Shown here one piece after another: positions 7,845 to 16,697 of a stretch of 64,000 nucleotides of DNA. The stretch comes from Maliibacterium massiliense (lineage in GTDB: Bacteria; Bacillota; Clostridia; Christensenellales; Maliibacteriaceae). The translations under genes and the position numbers were made by a program. Position 1 is the first letter of the stretch. Each line of letters starts with the position of its first letter. The stretch lies in the NCBI RefSeq assembly GCF_900604345.1, contig NZ_LR026983.1:682001-746000 (forward strand), in the 5' to 3' direction. The notes below the pieces were generated by a model that saw nothing but the letters and a program-made list of their open reading frames with translations, ran no database searches and had not been told where the DNA came from.

Positions 7845-8137
7845 AAGCATTCATCCATATTTGCATAACGGCGATGAAGAGAAAAACCGCATGGGTACGC
7901 CTTTTTTTCCGTAACGTACAGAGACCGGCCGGGTGGTGCGAGGCCGGGTGGAAGGGCGCATGCGCATCTGGCCTCGGAGCTCCGGCGGGGATAAGCCGCC
8001 GGCGTCCTTGCCCGCGTTAGGGGCGGTGCACGCGTGCACCACGAGTGGTGGGGGTTCCCCCATCAAAAGAGTGGTACCACGGAAAGCGGATCTGAACGCC
8101 TTTCGTCTCTTTATCCGGAGAGATGAAGGGCGTTTTC
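7845..8137 (+). promoter_or_regulatory. Leucyl T-box leader (tRNA-sensing riboswitch)
   Basis: The leader contains the T-box antiterminator core 'AGAGTGGTACCACGG' (8068-8082), which includes the bulge that pairs with the uncharged tRNA end. The distal Stem I region has 'GGTGGTGCGAGGCCGG' (about 7932-7947). A CTC codon at 7973-7975, followed by GGAGC, is the likely Leu specifier. The terminator (8095-8136) overlaps the antiterminator pairing region. Uncharged tRNA-Leu would favour read-through into leuS. Confidence 0.92.
8095..8136 (+). terminator. Regulated terminator of the leuS T-box
   Basis: A 14-bp interrupted stem (AACGCCTTTCGTCTCT with AGAGATGAAGGGCGTT) is followed by a short T run. 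It is the off-state structure of the T-box. Confidence 0.85.
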
Positions 8138-8201
8138 CATATGGCGGCACCGGACGCGCAAGCGCGCGCCCACTGGCATCATACAAAAGGAGCGTATGTA
8201 C

Positions 8202-10646
8202 ATGGATTTTAAGGCAGTCGAAAAAAAGTGGCAACAGCGCTGGGCCGACACCCATCTCTACGATTTCCATCCGGAAAACGTGGATAAAAAGCTCTATTGC
8301 CTGGAGATGTTCTCCTACCCCTCGGGCGCGCGCCTGCACATCGGCCACTGGTTCAACTTCGGCCCCACCGACTCTTGGGCGCGCTTCAAGCGCATGCAGG
8401 GCTACGAGGTGTTCCAGCCCATGGGCTTTGACGCCTTCGGCCTTCCGGCGGAAAACTACGCCATCAAAACAGGCATCCACCCGCACGATTCCACCATGCA
8501 GAACATCGAAACCATGCGCGCGCAGCTGCGCCACATGGGCGCGTCGTTCAACTGGGACAACGAGGTGGTCACCTGCCTGCCTGATTACTACAAGTGGACG
8601 CAGTGGATGTTCCTGCAGCTCTATAAACACGGCCTGGCCGTGCGCAAGGACGCGCCGGTCAATTGGTGCCCCTCCTGCAACACCGTGCTTGCAAACGAGC
8701 AGGTGATGGCGGACGGTACCTGCGAGCGCTGCGATACCCTCGTCGAGCGCCGGAATCTGACGCAGTGGTTCTTCAAGATCACGGACTATGCCGAGGAGCT
8801 GCTGCAGGACCTGGATAAAATCGACTGGCCGGAGAAGACCAAGCAGATGCAGCGCAACTGGATCGGCAAATCCACCGGCAGCGAAGTGGATTTTGCCATC
8901 GACGGCCGCAGCGAGCACTTTCGCGTGTTCACCACCCGCATCGACACGCTCTACGGCTGCACCTACGTGGTGCTGGCCCCCGAGCAGCCGCTGGTGGACG
9001 CCATCACCACAGACGCCCAGCGCGCGGCGGTGGAGGCCTACAAGCAGCAGGCCGCGCACGCAAGCGAGATCGACCGCCTGTCCACCACGCGCGAAAAGAC
9101 CGGCGTGTTTACCGGCGCCTACGCCGTCAACCCGGTCAACGGCCGCAAGGTGCCCATCTATGTGGCGGACTATGTGCTTGCCACCTACGGCACCGGCTGC
9201 GTGATGGCCGTGCCCGCGCACGACGAGCGGGACTTTGCCTTTGCCACCAAGTACGACCTGCCTATCGAGCGGGTGATCAAGAGCGCAGACGGCACGGACG
9301 ACGCGCTGCCCTTCTGCGCGGACGGCGTGCTGGTAAGCTCCGGCGCGCACACCGGCATGACCAGCGCGCAGGCCCGCCAGGCCATCACCGAATCGCTGGC
9401 CGCGCAGGGCAAGGGCGCCTTTAAGGTAAACTACCGGCTGCGCGACTGGCTGGTCTCCCGCCAGCGCTACTGGGGCGCGCCCATCCCCATCATCCACTGC
9501 CCGCACTGCGGCGCGGTGCCCGTGCCCGAGGACCAGCTACCCGTGGAGCTGCCCTACGACGTGGACTTCACGCCGGACGGCCAGTCCCCCTTAAAGAAGC
9601 ATGCGGGCTTTATGCACGTCAAATGCCCGGTGTGCGGCGCGGACGCCCAGCGCGACCCCGATACCCTGGATACCTTTGTGTGCTCCAGCTGGTACTTCCT
9701 GCGCTACCCGGATAACAAAAACGCGGACGCCCCCTTTGACACCGCCTGGATCGACAAGATGCTGCCGGTAGACAAATACGTCGGCGGCGCGGAGCACGCC
9801 TGCATGCACCTGCTCTACGCGCGCTTTTTTGTCAAGGCGCTGCGCGATATGGGCTATCTGCACTTTGACGAGCCCTTCCAGTCGCTGGTGCACCAGGGCG
9901 TCATCCTGGGGCCGGACGGCAACCGCATGAGCAAGTCCCGCGGCAACGTCGTCTCCCCCGACAGCTACGTGGAAAACTACGGCTCGGACGTGTTCCGCAT
10001 GTACCTGATGTTCGGCTTCTCCTACGTGGAGGGCGGCCCGTGGAACGATGACGGCATCCGCGCGGTCAACCGCTTCCTGGAGCGTGTGGAGCGCTTCATC
10101 GCGCGGGTCAACACGCTGCGCGCGCAGGGCGGCGACACGGATACTATGGGCGAGGCCGAGCGCGACTTGGACGCGGTGCGCCATCACACCATCATCCAGG
10201 TGACGCAGGATACCGAGCGTTTCCAGTTCAACACCGCCATCGCGCGCATGATGGAGCTGTTCAACGCCCTGTACAAGTACGATGGCCAGGGCGGCAAAAA
10301 CATCGCGCTTATGACCTCCGTCGCCAAAGACGCCATGCTGCTGCTGGCCCCCTTTGCCCCGCATACCGCGGAGGAACTCTGGGAACAATCGGGGTATGCC
10401 TACTCGATCTTCAACCAGCAGTGGCCGGAGGCGGATGCCTCCAAACTGGCGCGCGACACGGTGGAGATCGCCGTGCAGGTGGGCGGCAAGCTGCGTGCGC
10501 GCATCACCATCCCCGCGGACGCGGACCAGGCCCAGGTGCAAAAGATCGCCCTGGCCGATGAAAAGGTGGCAAGCGCGCTGGCGGGCAAGACCGTGCGCAA
10601 ATTTATCTACGTCAAGGGACGCCTCGCCAACATCGTGGCGGGCTGA
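8202..10646 (+). CDS. leuS: Leucine--tRNA ligase
   Basis: An 814-residue class Ia aminoacyl-tRNA synthetase that charges tRNA-Leu in the cytoplasm. 'HIGH' is at residues 46-49, the Zn-type Cys motifs are '[13 protein letters not shown]' and 'CERC', the editing domain includes 'TTRIDTLYG', and the KMSKS loop is 'NRMSKSRGN' near residue 575. Two ATGs are in frame; AAGGAG is only three bases from 8196 but nine from 8202, so 8202 is preferred. Expression is controlled by the T-box upstream. The length is normal for bacterial LeuRS. Confidence 0.98.
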   Translation: MDFKAVEKKWQQRWADTHLYDFHPENVDKKLYCLEMFSYPSGARLHIGHWFNFGPTDSWARFKRMQGYEVFQPMGFDAFGLPAENYAIKTGIHPHDSTMQNIETMRAQLRHMGASFNWDNEVVTCLPDYYKWTQWMFLQLYKHGLAVRKDAPVNWCPSCNTVLANEQVMADGTCERCDTLVERRNLTQWFFKITDYAEELLQDLDKIDWPEKTKQMQRNWIGKSTGSEVDFAIDGRSEHFRVFTTRIDTLYGCTYVVLAPEQPLVDAITTDAQRAAVEAYKQQAAHASEIDRLSTTREKTGVFTGAYAVNPVNGRKVPIYVADYVLATYGTGCVMAVPAHDERDFAFATKYDLPIERVIKSADGTDDALPFCADGVLVSSGAHTGMTSAQARQAITESLAAQGKGAFKVNYRLRDWLVSRQRYWGAPIPIIHCPHCGAVPVPEDQLPVELPYDVDFTPDGQSPLKKHAGFMHVKCPVCGADAQRDPDTLDTFVCSSWYFLRYPDNKNADAPFDTAWIDKMLPVDKYVGGAEHACMHLLYARFFVKALRDMGYLHFDEPFQSLVHQGVILGPDGNRMSKSRGNVVSPDSYVENYGSDVFRMYLMFGFSYVEGGPWNDDGIRAVNRFLERVERFIARVNTLRAQGGDTDTMGEAERDLDAVRHHTIIQVTQDTERFQFNTAIARMMELFNALYKYDGQGGKNIALMTSVAKDAMLLLAPFAPHTAEELWEQSGYAYSIFNQQWPEADASKLARDTVEIAVQVGGKLRARITIPADADQAQVQKIALADEKVASALAGKTVRKFIYVKGRLANIVAG

Positions 10647-10691
10647 ACAGTACACTCGCAAGGCCTCTGTTTGAGGCCGTGAAAGGAGCCA

Positions 10692-11117
10692 ATGAATATG
10701 ATGGAATCCAACACCGTGGTCCTGACCGGCGACGACGGCAGCCAGATCGAGCTGGACGTCATCGACATGTTCTTCCACGAGGGCCAGCAGTACGCGGTGC
10801 TGATTGACGCCCTCTCCCCCGATGAGGCGGAGGCCCTGGCCGAAGGCGACGGCGACGAGCACGATGAAGCATGCGGCTGCGACGCCTGCGCGCACGAGCA
10901 CGACGAGGACTGCGGCTGCGACGCCTGCGCGCACGAACACGGCGAGGGCTGCGGCTGCGAGGAGGGCGTGGACGCCTACATCATGCGCGTGGTCACCGAG
11001 GGCGACGAGGAGCAGTTCCTGCCCATCGACCCGGACAAATTTGAGGAGATCGCCGCCATCTGCGAGCAGCGCATGATGATGGAGGATGACGAAGAAGACG
11101 GGATCGATATCGAGTAA
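10692..11117 (+). CDS. DUF1292 protein with inserted Cys/His repeats
   Basis: A 141-residue acidic protein. The outer parts ('VLTGDDGSQIELDVIDMFFHEGQQYAVL', 'EEQFLPIDPDKFEEIA') match DUF1292 (YrzB-like), which is normally about 80-100 residues. Inserted at residues 61-90 are two 13-residue repeats of the form CGCDACAHEHDED plus a third partial CGCEE. These give Cys-x-Cys-x2-Cys-x-His-x-His arrays that look able to bind metal. ATGs at 10692, 10698 and 10701 are all in frame; AGGAG spacing favours 10698. It lies 45 bases after leuS without a terminator and may share its T-box control. Confidence 0.8.
   Translation: MNMMESNTVVLTGDDGSQIELDVIDMFFHEGQQYAVLIDALSPDEAEALAEGDGDEHDEACGCDACAHEHDEDCGCDACAHEHGEGCGCEEGVDAYIMRVVTEGDEEQFLPIDPDKFEEIAAICEQRMMMEDDEEDGIDIE
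10872..10961 (+). repeat. 39-bp tandem repeat encoding CxCxxCxHxH units
   Basis: Units begin at 10872, 10911 and 10950, the last partial. The exact 39-bp period keeps the reading frame. Most differences between copies are in the acidic codons at the unit ends. Confidence 0.9.
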
Positions 11118-11128
11118 TCCTGCGCAAA

Positions 11129-11168
11129 AAGAGCTGCCGCTGGTATATGCCGGCGGCTGTTTATTTTT
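11129..11168 (+). terminator. Intrinsic terminator after the DUF1292 gene
   Basis: An 8-bp stem with one G-U pair (AGCTGCCG with CGGCGGCT) is followed by GTTTATTTTT. It overlaps the 3' end of the convergent regulator gene. Confidence 0.65.
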
Positions 11169-11364
11169 CATCTGATAATCCAAGAAGATAATCTACGGAC
11201 ACGCCATAGAGTTTTGATAGTTTAACGAGATGCCGCACGGGCATGTCTCTTTTGCCTGTCTCGTAAATGCTATACACGCGTTGGTCAATGCCTAATAAAT
11301 CGGCGACTTGTGTCTGTGTCAACTCCCGCCGTATCCTCAGCGCGCGCAGGCGATTCTTGCTCAT
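11161..11364 (-). CDS. Small Xre-family (HTH_3) transcription regulator
   Basis: A 67-residue protein that consists of a single lambda-repressor-like helix-turn-helix: 'RIRRELTQTQVADLLGIDQRVYSIYETGKRDMPVRHLVKLSKLYGVSVDYLLG'. A GGTGAG site precedes ATG 11364 by four bases. It is divergent from the ribbon-helix-helix gene; the AT-rich space between them holds three copies of a TTACTAT half-site. It probably represses that gene and itself. The pair resembles a phage- or plasmid-type control module, but no other mobile genes are present. Confidence 0.85.
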   Translation of the reverse strand: MSKNRLRALRIRRELTQTQVADLLGIDQRVYSIYETGKRDMPVRHLVKLSKLYGVSVDYLLGLSDEK

Positions 11365-11389
11365 TTTCTCACCCCATGGAGAGTATAAC

Positions 11390-11437
11390 TTACTATCTAA
11401 AAATTGTATTGATTTTACTATCAAAGAATAGTAAACT
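11390..11437. promoter_or_regulatory. Divergent operator and promoters
   Basis: Half-site TTACTATC occurs at 11390-11397 and 11415-11422, and its inverse AATAGTAA at 11427-11434. The last two form a palindrome with a 4-bp centre. The palindrome lies exactly in the 17-bp spacer of a plus-strand promoter TTGATT (11409-11414) and TAAACT (11432-11437). Repressor bound there would block RNA polymerase. A TATACT -10 box for the minus-strand gene is near 11381-11388. Confidence 0.65.
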
Positions 11438-11475
11438 ATTTTTAACGACGATATTCGACATTTTGAGGTGAGCAT

Positions 11476-11658
11476 ATGCGCAAATTCAAAATCCCCGCCG
11501 TGCCCAAGCGCACCAACAAATCCATCCGCTTTCCCCTGCCCCTGATCGCGCGCGTGGAGCGGGTGATCGCGCGCACGGACTGCTCCTTCTCCGCCTTTGT
11601 GGTGGCGGCGGTGCAGGACGCGCTGGACAGTTTGGCGCAGGAGGAGGGGCAAGAATAA
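11476..11658 (+). CDS. Small ribbon-helix-helix-like protein (YlcI/YnfO type)
   Basis: A 60-residue basic protein. The strand 'NKSIRFPLPLIARVERVI' followed by 'CSFSAFVVAAVQDALDSL' fits an Arc/MetJ-like ribbon-helix-helix DNA-binding fold. A GAGGTGA site lies four bases upstream of the ATG. It is divergent from the Xre gene and probably repressed by it. Proteins of this size are often autoregulators or antitoxins, but no toxin partner follows. Confidence 0.7.
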   Translation: MRKFKIPAVPKRTNKSIRFPLPLIARVERVIARTDCSFSAFVVAAVQDALDSLAQEEGQE

Positions 11659-11726
11659 ATCGCCACCGCAGCGCAGCGGTGGTATACTGGTTGCAACAAC
11701 CCAATACATAAGGGGGCGCGTTTTTT

Positions 11727-12059
11727 ATGAAGGTGGGCATCATTCGCTGCATGCAGACGGAGGACTATTGCCCTGGCACGACGGATTTTCGCATGCTGCG
11801 GGAGAAGGCGGGCGCTTTTGCGGACGTCGCTGAGGAAATTGAACTGGTGGGCTTCTGCTCCTGCGGGGGCTGCCCAGGCAAAAAAGCGCCGCTGCGCGCG
11901 GCGCTGTTGGTGGAACGCGGTGCGGATACCATCGCGTTTGCCTCGTGCATCATGAAGGGCACGCCGCTGGACTACCCCTGCCCCTTTGCCAAAAAAATGC
12001 GGGCGCTGGTTGCGGCGCGCGTGGGCGCGGGCGTGCGGCTGCTGGATTACACGCACTGA
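11727..12059 (+). CDS. CGGC-domain protein
   Basis: A 110-residue cytoplasmic protein of the CGGC family. It has the expected pattern: 'IIRCMQTEDYCPG' at the N-terminus, then 'ELVGFCSCGGCPG' with Cys46 and Cys49, and 'CIMKGTPLDYPCPF' near the end. The eight or so cysteines suggest metal or redox chemistry; the molecular function of the family is not established. AAGGGGG lies ten bases before the ATG. It is probably cotranscribed with the following acetyltransferase (36 bases). Confidence 0.85.
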   Translation: MKVGIIRCMQTEDYCPGTTDFRMLREKAGAFADVAEEIELVGFCSCGGCPGKKAPLRAALLVERGADTIAFASCIMKGTPLDYPCPFAKKMRALVAARVGAGVRLLDYTH

Positions 12060-12095
12060 CCAGTGCCGTGCGCCGTGTACGTCGGGAGGGATCGC

Positions 12096-12584
12096 ATGCT
12101 TTTTATCCGTCAAGAGACGCCGCAGGATTTTGATGCGGTGTACGCGCTGGTCAAGCGCGCCTTTGCGCAGGCGCCACACCGCGACGGCCATGAACAGGAC
12201 TTGGTGGCTGCCCTGCGCAGCAGCGACGCGTTTGTGCCCGCATTGTCGCTGGTGGCGGCGTCAGGTGATCAGCTCATTGGCCATGTGCTTTTTACGGAGG
12301 CACGTGTTGACAATCAGCCTGTGCTCGCGCTTGCGCCCCTGTCTGTGCTACCGGCGTATCAGCGGCAAGGCGTGGGTACGGCGCTGCTGCGCGAGGGACA
12401 CCGCATTGCCAGCGCGCTGGGCTATGGCTACAGCGTGGTGTTGGGCGATGCGGCATACTATCCGCGCGTGGGCTACGCGCCGGCAGCATTGCTGGGCATC
12501 CGCGCGCCTTTTGACGTGCCTGCCGAAAACTTTATGGCCATTCGGCTCCGCGCGGACGCGCCGCCTGCCTGCCCTGCGGCGTGA
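12096..12584 (+). CDS. GNAT family N-acetyltransferase (YhbS-like)
   Basis: A 162-residue acetyltransferase. The acetyl-CoA loop is 'LSVLPAYQRQGVGTALLREG', and the downstream 'GYSVVLGDAAYYPRVGYAPA' is characteristic of the YhbS group. The ATG at 12096 follows GGGAGGG; the earlier in-frame start lacks a site. The acceptor is unknown. Confidence 0.85.
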   Translation: MLFIRQETPQDFDAVYALVKRAFAQAPHRDGHEQDLVAALRSSDAFVPALSLVAASGDQLIGHVLFTEARVDNQPVLALAPLSVLPAYQRQGVGTALLREGHRIASALGYGYSVVLGDAAYYPRVGYAPAALLGIRAPFDVPAENFMAIRLRADAPPACPAA

Positions 12585-12627
12585 TCGCCTACGCGCCACA
12601 GTTTGGCATCTGCTGATGCTTTGTGCG

Positions 12628-13038
12628 CTACGGCTGTATCTGCGCCACAGTGGACGTCGCCGTCTGGTAGCTGCGGTGCGCGGCCACGCCCGCCATGCAC
12701 TGTAGCAGCAAGAGCACCACGCACGCAATGAGCACGCCCAGCACGATGTGCCAGATACGCCGGCCGCGCTTGTTTCGCTGCGCGAGCAGGGCGTTTAGCT
12801 GCTCCAGCTTCTGTGCCACGTCGCTCTCCTGCCTGGGCAGCGCGACCTCCCCGCCCAGCAGCGCGCCCACGGGCGTCTCAAAGATATCCGCGATCCGCAG
12901 CAGCGCGTCCGCGTCGGGCACGGAGCGGCCCTGCTCCCATTTGGAGACGGTCTGGCGCACGACATGCAGGCGGTCCGCCAGTTCCTCCTGCGAGAGGCCC
13001 TTAGCCCTGCGCAGGCGTCTGAGATTCTCTTGCAACAT
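12628..13038 (-). CDS. Xre-family regulator with C-terminal membrane helix
   Basis: A 136-residue protein. Residues 1-61 form an HTH_3 domain ('NLRRLRRAKGLSQEELADRL'; 'VRQTVSKWEQGRSVPD'), followed by a short helical linker ('VAQKLEQLNALLAQ') and one membrane segment (about 95-113). A short tail follows. The design is common in clostridia and suggests that DNA binding is tied to a membrane signal, which is inference. AAAGGAG is seven bases upstream of the ATG. No clear operator was found. Confidence 0.85.
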   Translation of the reverse strand: MLQENLRRLRRAKGLSQEELADRLHVVRQTVSKWEQGRSVPDADALLRIADIFETPVGALLGGEVALPRQESDVAQKLEQLNALLAQRNKRGRRIWHIVLGVLIACVVLLLLQCMAGVAAHRSYQTATSTVAQIQP

Positions 13039-13360
13039 GATTTTTCTCCTTTAATCCGTTTTTACACCCTTGCCTGCCCTTACCGTATCGCGTGCGGGCC
13101 CGTTGCGGCAAGCAACGCAAATGCACATGCACGCAGGATACGCATTTTACGGCGTGGGACGGCATGCCGCGCACATGGGGTGAAAACACTTCTACCGGTG
13201 CGGGCCGCTCCATAACGCGTGCGTGCCGGCATGCCATCTTCGCCCTGGTTATCCCCCGCGCCGGCAAATTGTATACGCGCGCGCCGATGTGCCCACGGCG
13301 GGAGGGCGGGGCGTCCATTGCGCGCACCTACGGGTCATCCCGCTATTGATACGAATATCG
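13039..13360. other. Intergenic region without a recognised gene
   Basis: About 320 bases between the Xre-TM gene and the dnaB terminator. Short high-GC open frames exist on both strands, but none has a plausible binding site with protein-like composition. No tRNA, riboswitch core or repeat was recognised. Confidence 0.5.
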
Positions 13361-13402
13361 AAAAAGCGCAGACGGGGCCTTGCGCCCTGTCTGCGCTTTT
13401 TT
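13361..13402. terminator. Bidirectional terminator after dnaB
   Basis: A 13-bp stem (AGCGCAGACGGGG with CCCTGTCTGCGCT, one mismatch) has A and T runs on its two sides. It ends the yybS-rplI-dnaB unit. Confidence 0.9.
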
Positions 13403-13411
13403 CTTTGGATG

Positions 13412-14746
13412 TTACTGCGCGGCGTTCTCCTGCCAGCGCGTGGCGGGGTTGATAAAGCGGGTGTACTGCCCCTGCCACAGCAGCTTGATTGTGCCCGTGG
13501 GGCCGTTGCGCTGCTTGGCCAGGATGATCTCCGCCATATCGTCCGCCTCCTGGTCATAGTACGCGTCGCGGTACAGAAAGATGACCACGTCCGCGTCCTG
13601 CTCGATGGCGCCCGAATCGCGCAGGTCGGAGAGCATCGGCCGGTGATCCTGCCGGGCCTCCGCCGCGCGCGAAAGCTGGGAAAGCGCGATCACCGGCACG
13701 TCCAGCTCGCGGGCAAGCCCCTTGAGCGCGCGGGAGATGTCGCTGATCTGCTGCTGGCGGCTCTCTGAATTGCCGCCCGACATCAGCTGCAAATAGTCGA
13801 TGGCGATCAGGTCCAGTCCGTGCTCCATCTTGAGCCGGCGGCACTTGCTGCGCATCTCCATGACGCTGATGCCCGGGGTATCGTCGATGTAGATATCCGT
13901 CTCAGAAAGGGCGCTCATGGCCGCGAGCAGCTTGGGCCAGTCCTCGTCCTCCAGCTCGCCCGAGCGCACGCGCTGCATGTCCACCAGCGCCTCGGAGCAC
14001 AGCATGCGGTTGGCCAGCTGGGCGACGCTCATCTCCAGGCTGAACACCGCCACCTTGGCCCTGTGCTTGATGGCCGCGTTCTGCACCAGGTTCATGACAA
14101 AGCTTGTCTTGCCCATAGAGGGGCGGGCCGCCACCAATATCAGCTCGGAGCCGTGGAAGCCCGCGGTGCGGTTGTCCAAATCCACAAAGCCGGTGGGGAT
14201 GCCCGTGACGCGCTGCTTGGTGGCATAGGCCTGCTCAATCTGCTCGTAGGCGTCCATCAGCACGTCCTTGAGCGGCGAGAACGCCTGGCGCGTCTTACGC
14301 TGGGAAATATTGAAGATGGCCTGCTCGGCGGAATCGAGCACCTCCTCCACCTCGCCGGAGGGCTGATAGCTCTCCTTGGCGATGCCCTCGCCCGCCGCGA
14401 TCAGGCGGCGCAGGGTGGATTTATCCTCCACAATTTTAATGTAGGCCTCCACATTGGCCGCGCCGGGCACGGACTGGGAGAGGTCCACCAGGTACGTCGG
14501 CCCGCCGATGCCGTCAATGGAGCCGCGCGAGCGCAGCTCGTCGGTGACTGTGACCAGGTCCACCGGCTTGCCCGCGCTGTAGAGCGCCAGCATCGCCGCG
14601 TAGATCTCCCGGTGCGCGGGCACGTAAAAATCCTCCGGCGCGAGCACTGCTGCCGCCTGCGCGGTTGCCGCCTCGGAGAGCATCATGCAGCCCAGCGTCG
14701 ATTGTTCCGCCTCCATGCTGGAGGGGGGCATCCTGTCCTGTACCAT
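13412..14746 (-). CDS. dnaB: Replicative DNA helicase
   Basis: A 444-residue hexameric helicase (called DnaC in Bacillus) that unwinds DNA at the replication fork. The N-terminal DnaB-N domain covers roughly residues 8-110. The RecA-like domain follows with Walker A 'ARPSMGKT' (207-214), Walker B 'LIAIDYLQLM' and the 'SQLSRAAEARQDHRPMLSDLRDSGAIEQDAD' helicase motifs in order. It starts three bases after the rplI stop and is the last gene of the cluster. Confidence 0.97.
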   Translation of the reverse strand: MVQDRMPPSSMEAEQSTLGCMMLSEAATAQAAAVLAPEDFYVPAHREIYAAMLALYSAGKPVDLVTVTDELRSRGSIDGIGGPTYLVDLSQSVPGAANVEAYIKIVEDKSTLRRLIAAGEGIAKESYQPSGEVEEVLDSAEQAIFNISQRKTRQAFSPLKDVLMDAYEQIEQAYATKQRVTGIPTGFVDLDNRTAGFHGSELILVAARPSMGKTSFVMNLVQNAAIKHRAKVAVFSLEMSVAQLANRMLCSEALVDMQRVRSGELEDEDWPKLLAAMSALSETDIYIDDTPGISVMEMRSKCRRLKMEHGLDLIAIDYLQLMSGGNSESRQQQISDISRALKGLARELDVPVIALSQLSRAAEARQDHRPMLSDLRDSGAIEQDADVVIFLYRDAYYDQEADDMAEIILAKQRNGPTGTIKLLWQGQYTRFINPATRWQENAAQ

Positions 14747-14749
14747 ACG

Positions 14750-15202
14750 TTACCCTTCGTTCGCCTCAACCGACACAGTGATCTGCGCGGTCATTTCCGC
14801 GTACACGCGCACGCTCACCTGCACCTCTCCCGCCTGCTTGATGGGCGCGGCGAGCTCCACGCGCTTTTTATCCAGCTTGATGCCATGCTGTTTTTCCAGC
14901 GCATCGCAGATCTCCTTGCTGGTCACCGAGCCGAACAGCCGGCCGTCCTTGCCCGCCTTGACCTGCACGCGCACGCGCATGCCGCTGAGTTTTTCGCACA
15001 GCGCCTGCGCCTCGGCCTTCTCCACATCCTTGCGGTGCTGTAAGGTGCGCTTCTTCTGCTGGATATTGTTCAGGTTGTTGCCCGTGGCCTCCAGCGCCAG
15101 GTTGCGCGGGAACAAAAAGTTGCGGGCGAAACCGTCGCTCACCTGCACGATATCGTCCTGTTTGCCCGTGCCTTTGACATCCTGCAGCAAAATCACTTTC
15201 AT
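14750..15202 (-). CDS. rplI: 50S ribosomal protein L9
   Basis: A 150-residue ribosomal protein at the base of the L1 stalk of the large subunit. The N-terminal domain '[21 protein letters not shown]' with 'GFARNFLFP', the central connecting helix (about residues 41-75) and the C-terminal domain are complete. AAGGAGG overlaps the end of yybS, ten bases before the ATG, consistent with coupled translation. Confidence 0.98.
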   Translation of the reverse strand: MKVILLQDVKGTGKQDDIVQVSDGFARNFLFPRNLALEATGNNLNNIQQKKRTLQHRKDVEKAEAQALCEKLSGMRVRVQVKAGKDGRLFGSVTSKEICDALEKQHGIKLDKKRVELAAPIKQAGEVQVSVRVYAEMTAQITVSVEANEG

Positions 15203-15204
15203 GG

Positions 15205-16461
15205 TTACTCGTCCTCCTTATGCTTCTCATGGTCCTCATCCTCCCCGTCCGGCGTCGGGGCGTCCGTATGTTCCTCCTGCGCGTCCGGCGGCGTGGGCGA
15301 CTGGGGCTTTTCCCCGCCATCCTGCGGGGGCATCATGTCGTCGGGAAAGCGCATCATCTGCTTGAGGCGCGGGCCCAGCTCCATCATCAGGCGGAAGCGG
15401 AACACGTGCTCGAAAATGCCCAGCATCGTCACAATCGGCGCGGTGATGGGCGCAAGCAGGATCAGCAGCAGCGCAAGCAGCGCGATGCGCGCGGCCCTTT
15501 TCATCTTCCAGCGCTGCAAAAAGTAGGAGCAGCACGCAAGGCCCTGCACAAAGAACACCACGCTCAGCAGCGTGTAGAGAATATCCTGCACCGCGTTAAA
15601 GCTGCTCCAGCCGAAGAGGGACGCCAGCAGCGCGAGGATCATCAGCAAAAACAGGCCGTTGCCGATATCACGCGGCACTTCCCACAGTTTAAACGGGGGC
15701 AGCTTGCGCCGCGGCGCGCCCGTAAGGCCCAACAAGCCCCTGCCATTTCGCTCCTTGGCCAGCTTGCCCGCCGCGCCCGCGTAGACGATCAGCCCGCCGA
15801 TGGCGCTGTATACCACCACCAGGTAGGGCAGCACGCTGCGGATCAGCGTCTCGATGATGGTGCCGGTCTGGGCCACGAGGGTATCGCGAGAGAGCGCCGC
15901 CGACTGCTCGGCCACGCGCACCGCGTCCGCAAAGGTGAAGCTTTCGCTCAGCGTCACCCCGTCGATGATTTTTTGGGACTGCCACAGTATGCGCAGCGTC
16001 TGCATGCTCGCGGGGGTATCCGCCTGCGCCAGGCCCTGGTGCAGCGCCTCGGAAAGCGCGCCGATGGGCTCGCTGCCCACCGCCATGGCCGCAATGCCCC
16101 ACACGACAAGCAGTGAGAGCGCCATGCCCATGCACGCCATGATCAGCCCGTCAAAGTGCGGGCCTTTGGGGCGCTTCTTCCACCAGAGGCCCACCATCAG
16201 CGTGGGGATGCCCAGCAGCGCAAGCAGCACCGCCACCGGCACCCAGTCGATGCCAAACACCAGCAGCGTGCCCAGCACGCTCATGACCACCAGCATCGTG
16301 GCCAAATCCCGCCGGCCGCCGCAGAAGAGCACCAAAAGCAGGATGATGCACGCCGGCAGCAGCAGCGGCACGGCAAAGCCGAGCACCAGCAGCACCGCGT
16401 AAAGGCATCCAACCAGGATGTCCCTGCCCCATCTGCCCGAGGCGCCTTTGTCTTTTTGCAC
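15205..16461 (-). CDS. yybS: YybS family membrane protein (DUF2232)
   Basis: A polytopic membrane protein of about 418 residues with '[19 protein letters not shown]' and '[20 protein letters not shown]', typical of DUF2232. The C-terminal 50 residues are charged and Pro-rich. Start: an ATG lies directly next to GGGAGGA, too close for use, while GTG 16461 is seven bases from it, so GTG is preferred. Function is unknown. In most Firmicutes it is followed by gdpP (yybT) and rplI; here rplI follows after two bases and gdpP is absent. Confidence 0.8.
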   Translation of the reverse strand: MQKDKGASGRWGRDILVGCLYAVLLVLGFAVPLLLPACIILLLVLFCGGRRDLATMLVVMSVLGTLLVFGIDWVPVAVLLALLGIPTLMVGLWWKKRPKGPHFDGLIMACMGMALSLLVVWGIAAMAVGSEPIGALSEALHQGLAQADTPASMQTLRILWQSQKIIDGVTLSESFTFADAVRVAEQSAALSRDTLVAQTGTIIETLIRSVLPYLVVVYSAIGGLIVYAGAAGKLAKERNGRGLLGLTGAPRRKLPPFKLWEVPRDIGNGLFLLMILALLASLFGWSSFNAVQDILYTLLSVVFFVQGLACCSYFLQRWKMKRAARIALLALLLILLAPITAPIVTMLGIFEHVFRFRLMMELGPRLKQMMRFPDDMMPPQDGGEKPQSPTPPDAQEEHTDAPTPDGEDEDHEKHKEDE

Positions 16462-16558
16462 GTTCATTCCTCCCAAAGCGCGCGCACCCTTCTGGCTTTA
16501 AGGGCCCTGGCGCGCCGTCACACGCACAGCGTGCATCCATTGCACAATGTATCTGATA

Positions 16559-16587
16559 ATTATAGCGTCTTTTGGGCAAAAACACAA
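16559..16587 (-). promoter_or_regulatory. Promoter of the yybS-rplI-dnaB unit
   Basis: On the minus strand, TTGTGT (16587-16582) and a perfect TATAAT (16564-16559) are spaced by 17 bp. Confidence 0.75.
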
Positions 16588-16635
16588 TGCCGCCCGCCCA
16601 GCTGCCTGCGCGCCCGCCACAGCGGAAAAAAGCGC

Positions 16636-16666
16636 TTGACTCTCACGCGGCGGCATGCTTTAGTAT
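16636..16666 (+). promoter_or_regulatory. MerR-type promoter with 19-bp spacer
   Basis: TTGACT (16636-16641) and TAGTAT (16661-16666) are separated by 19 bp. This overlong spacer is the hallmark of promoters activated by MerR proteins through DNA distortion. The gene downstream is itself a MerR-type regulator, so autoactivation is likely. Confidence 0.65.
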
Positions 16667-16697
16667 GTGCGTATAGCAAGCAGGGAGGTTGGCATGC

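Noticed and set aside
11659..11726. Hairpin CCACCGC/GCGGTGG after the ribbon-helix-helix gene as terminator
   Set aside because: No T run follows; the adjacent TATACT lacks a -35 box, so neither terminator nor promoter is supported.
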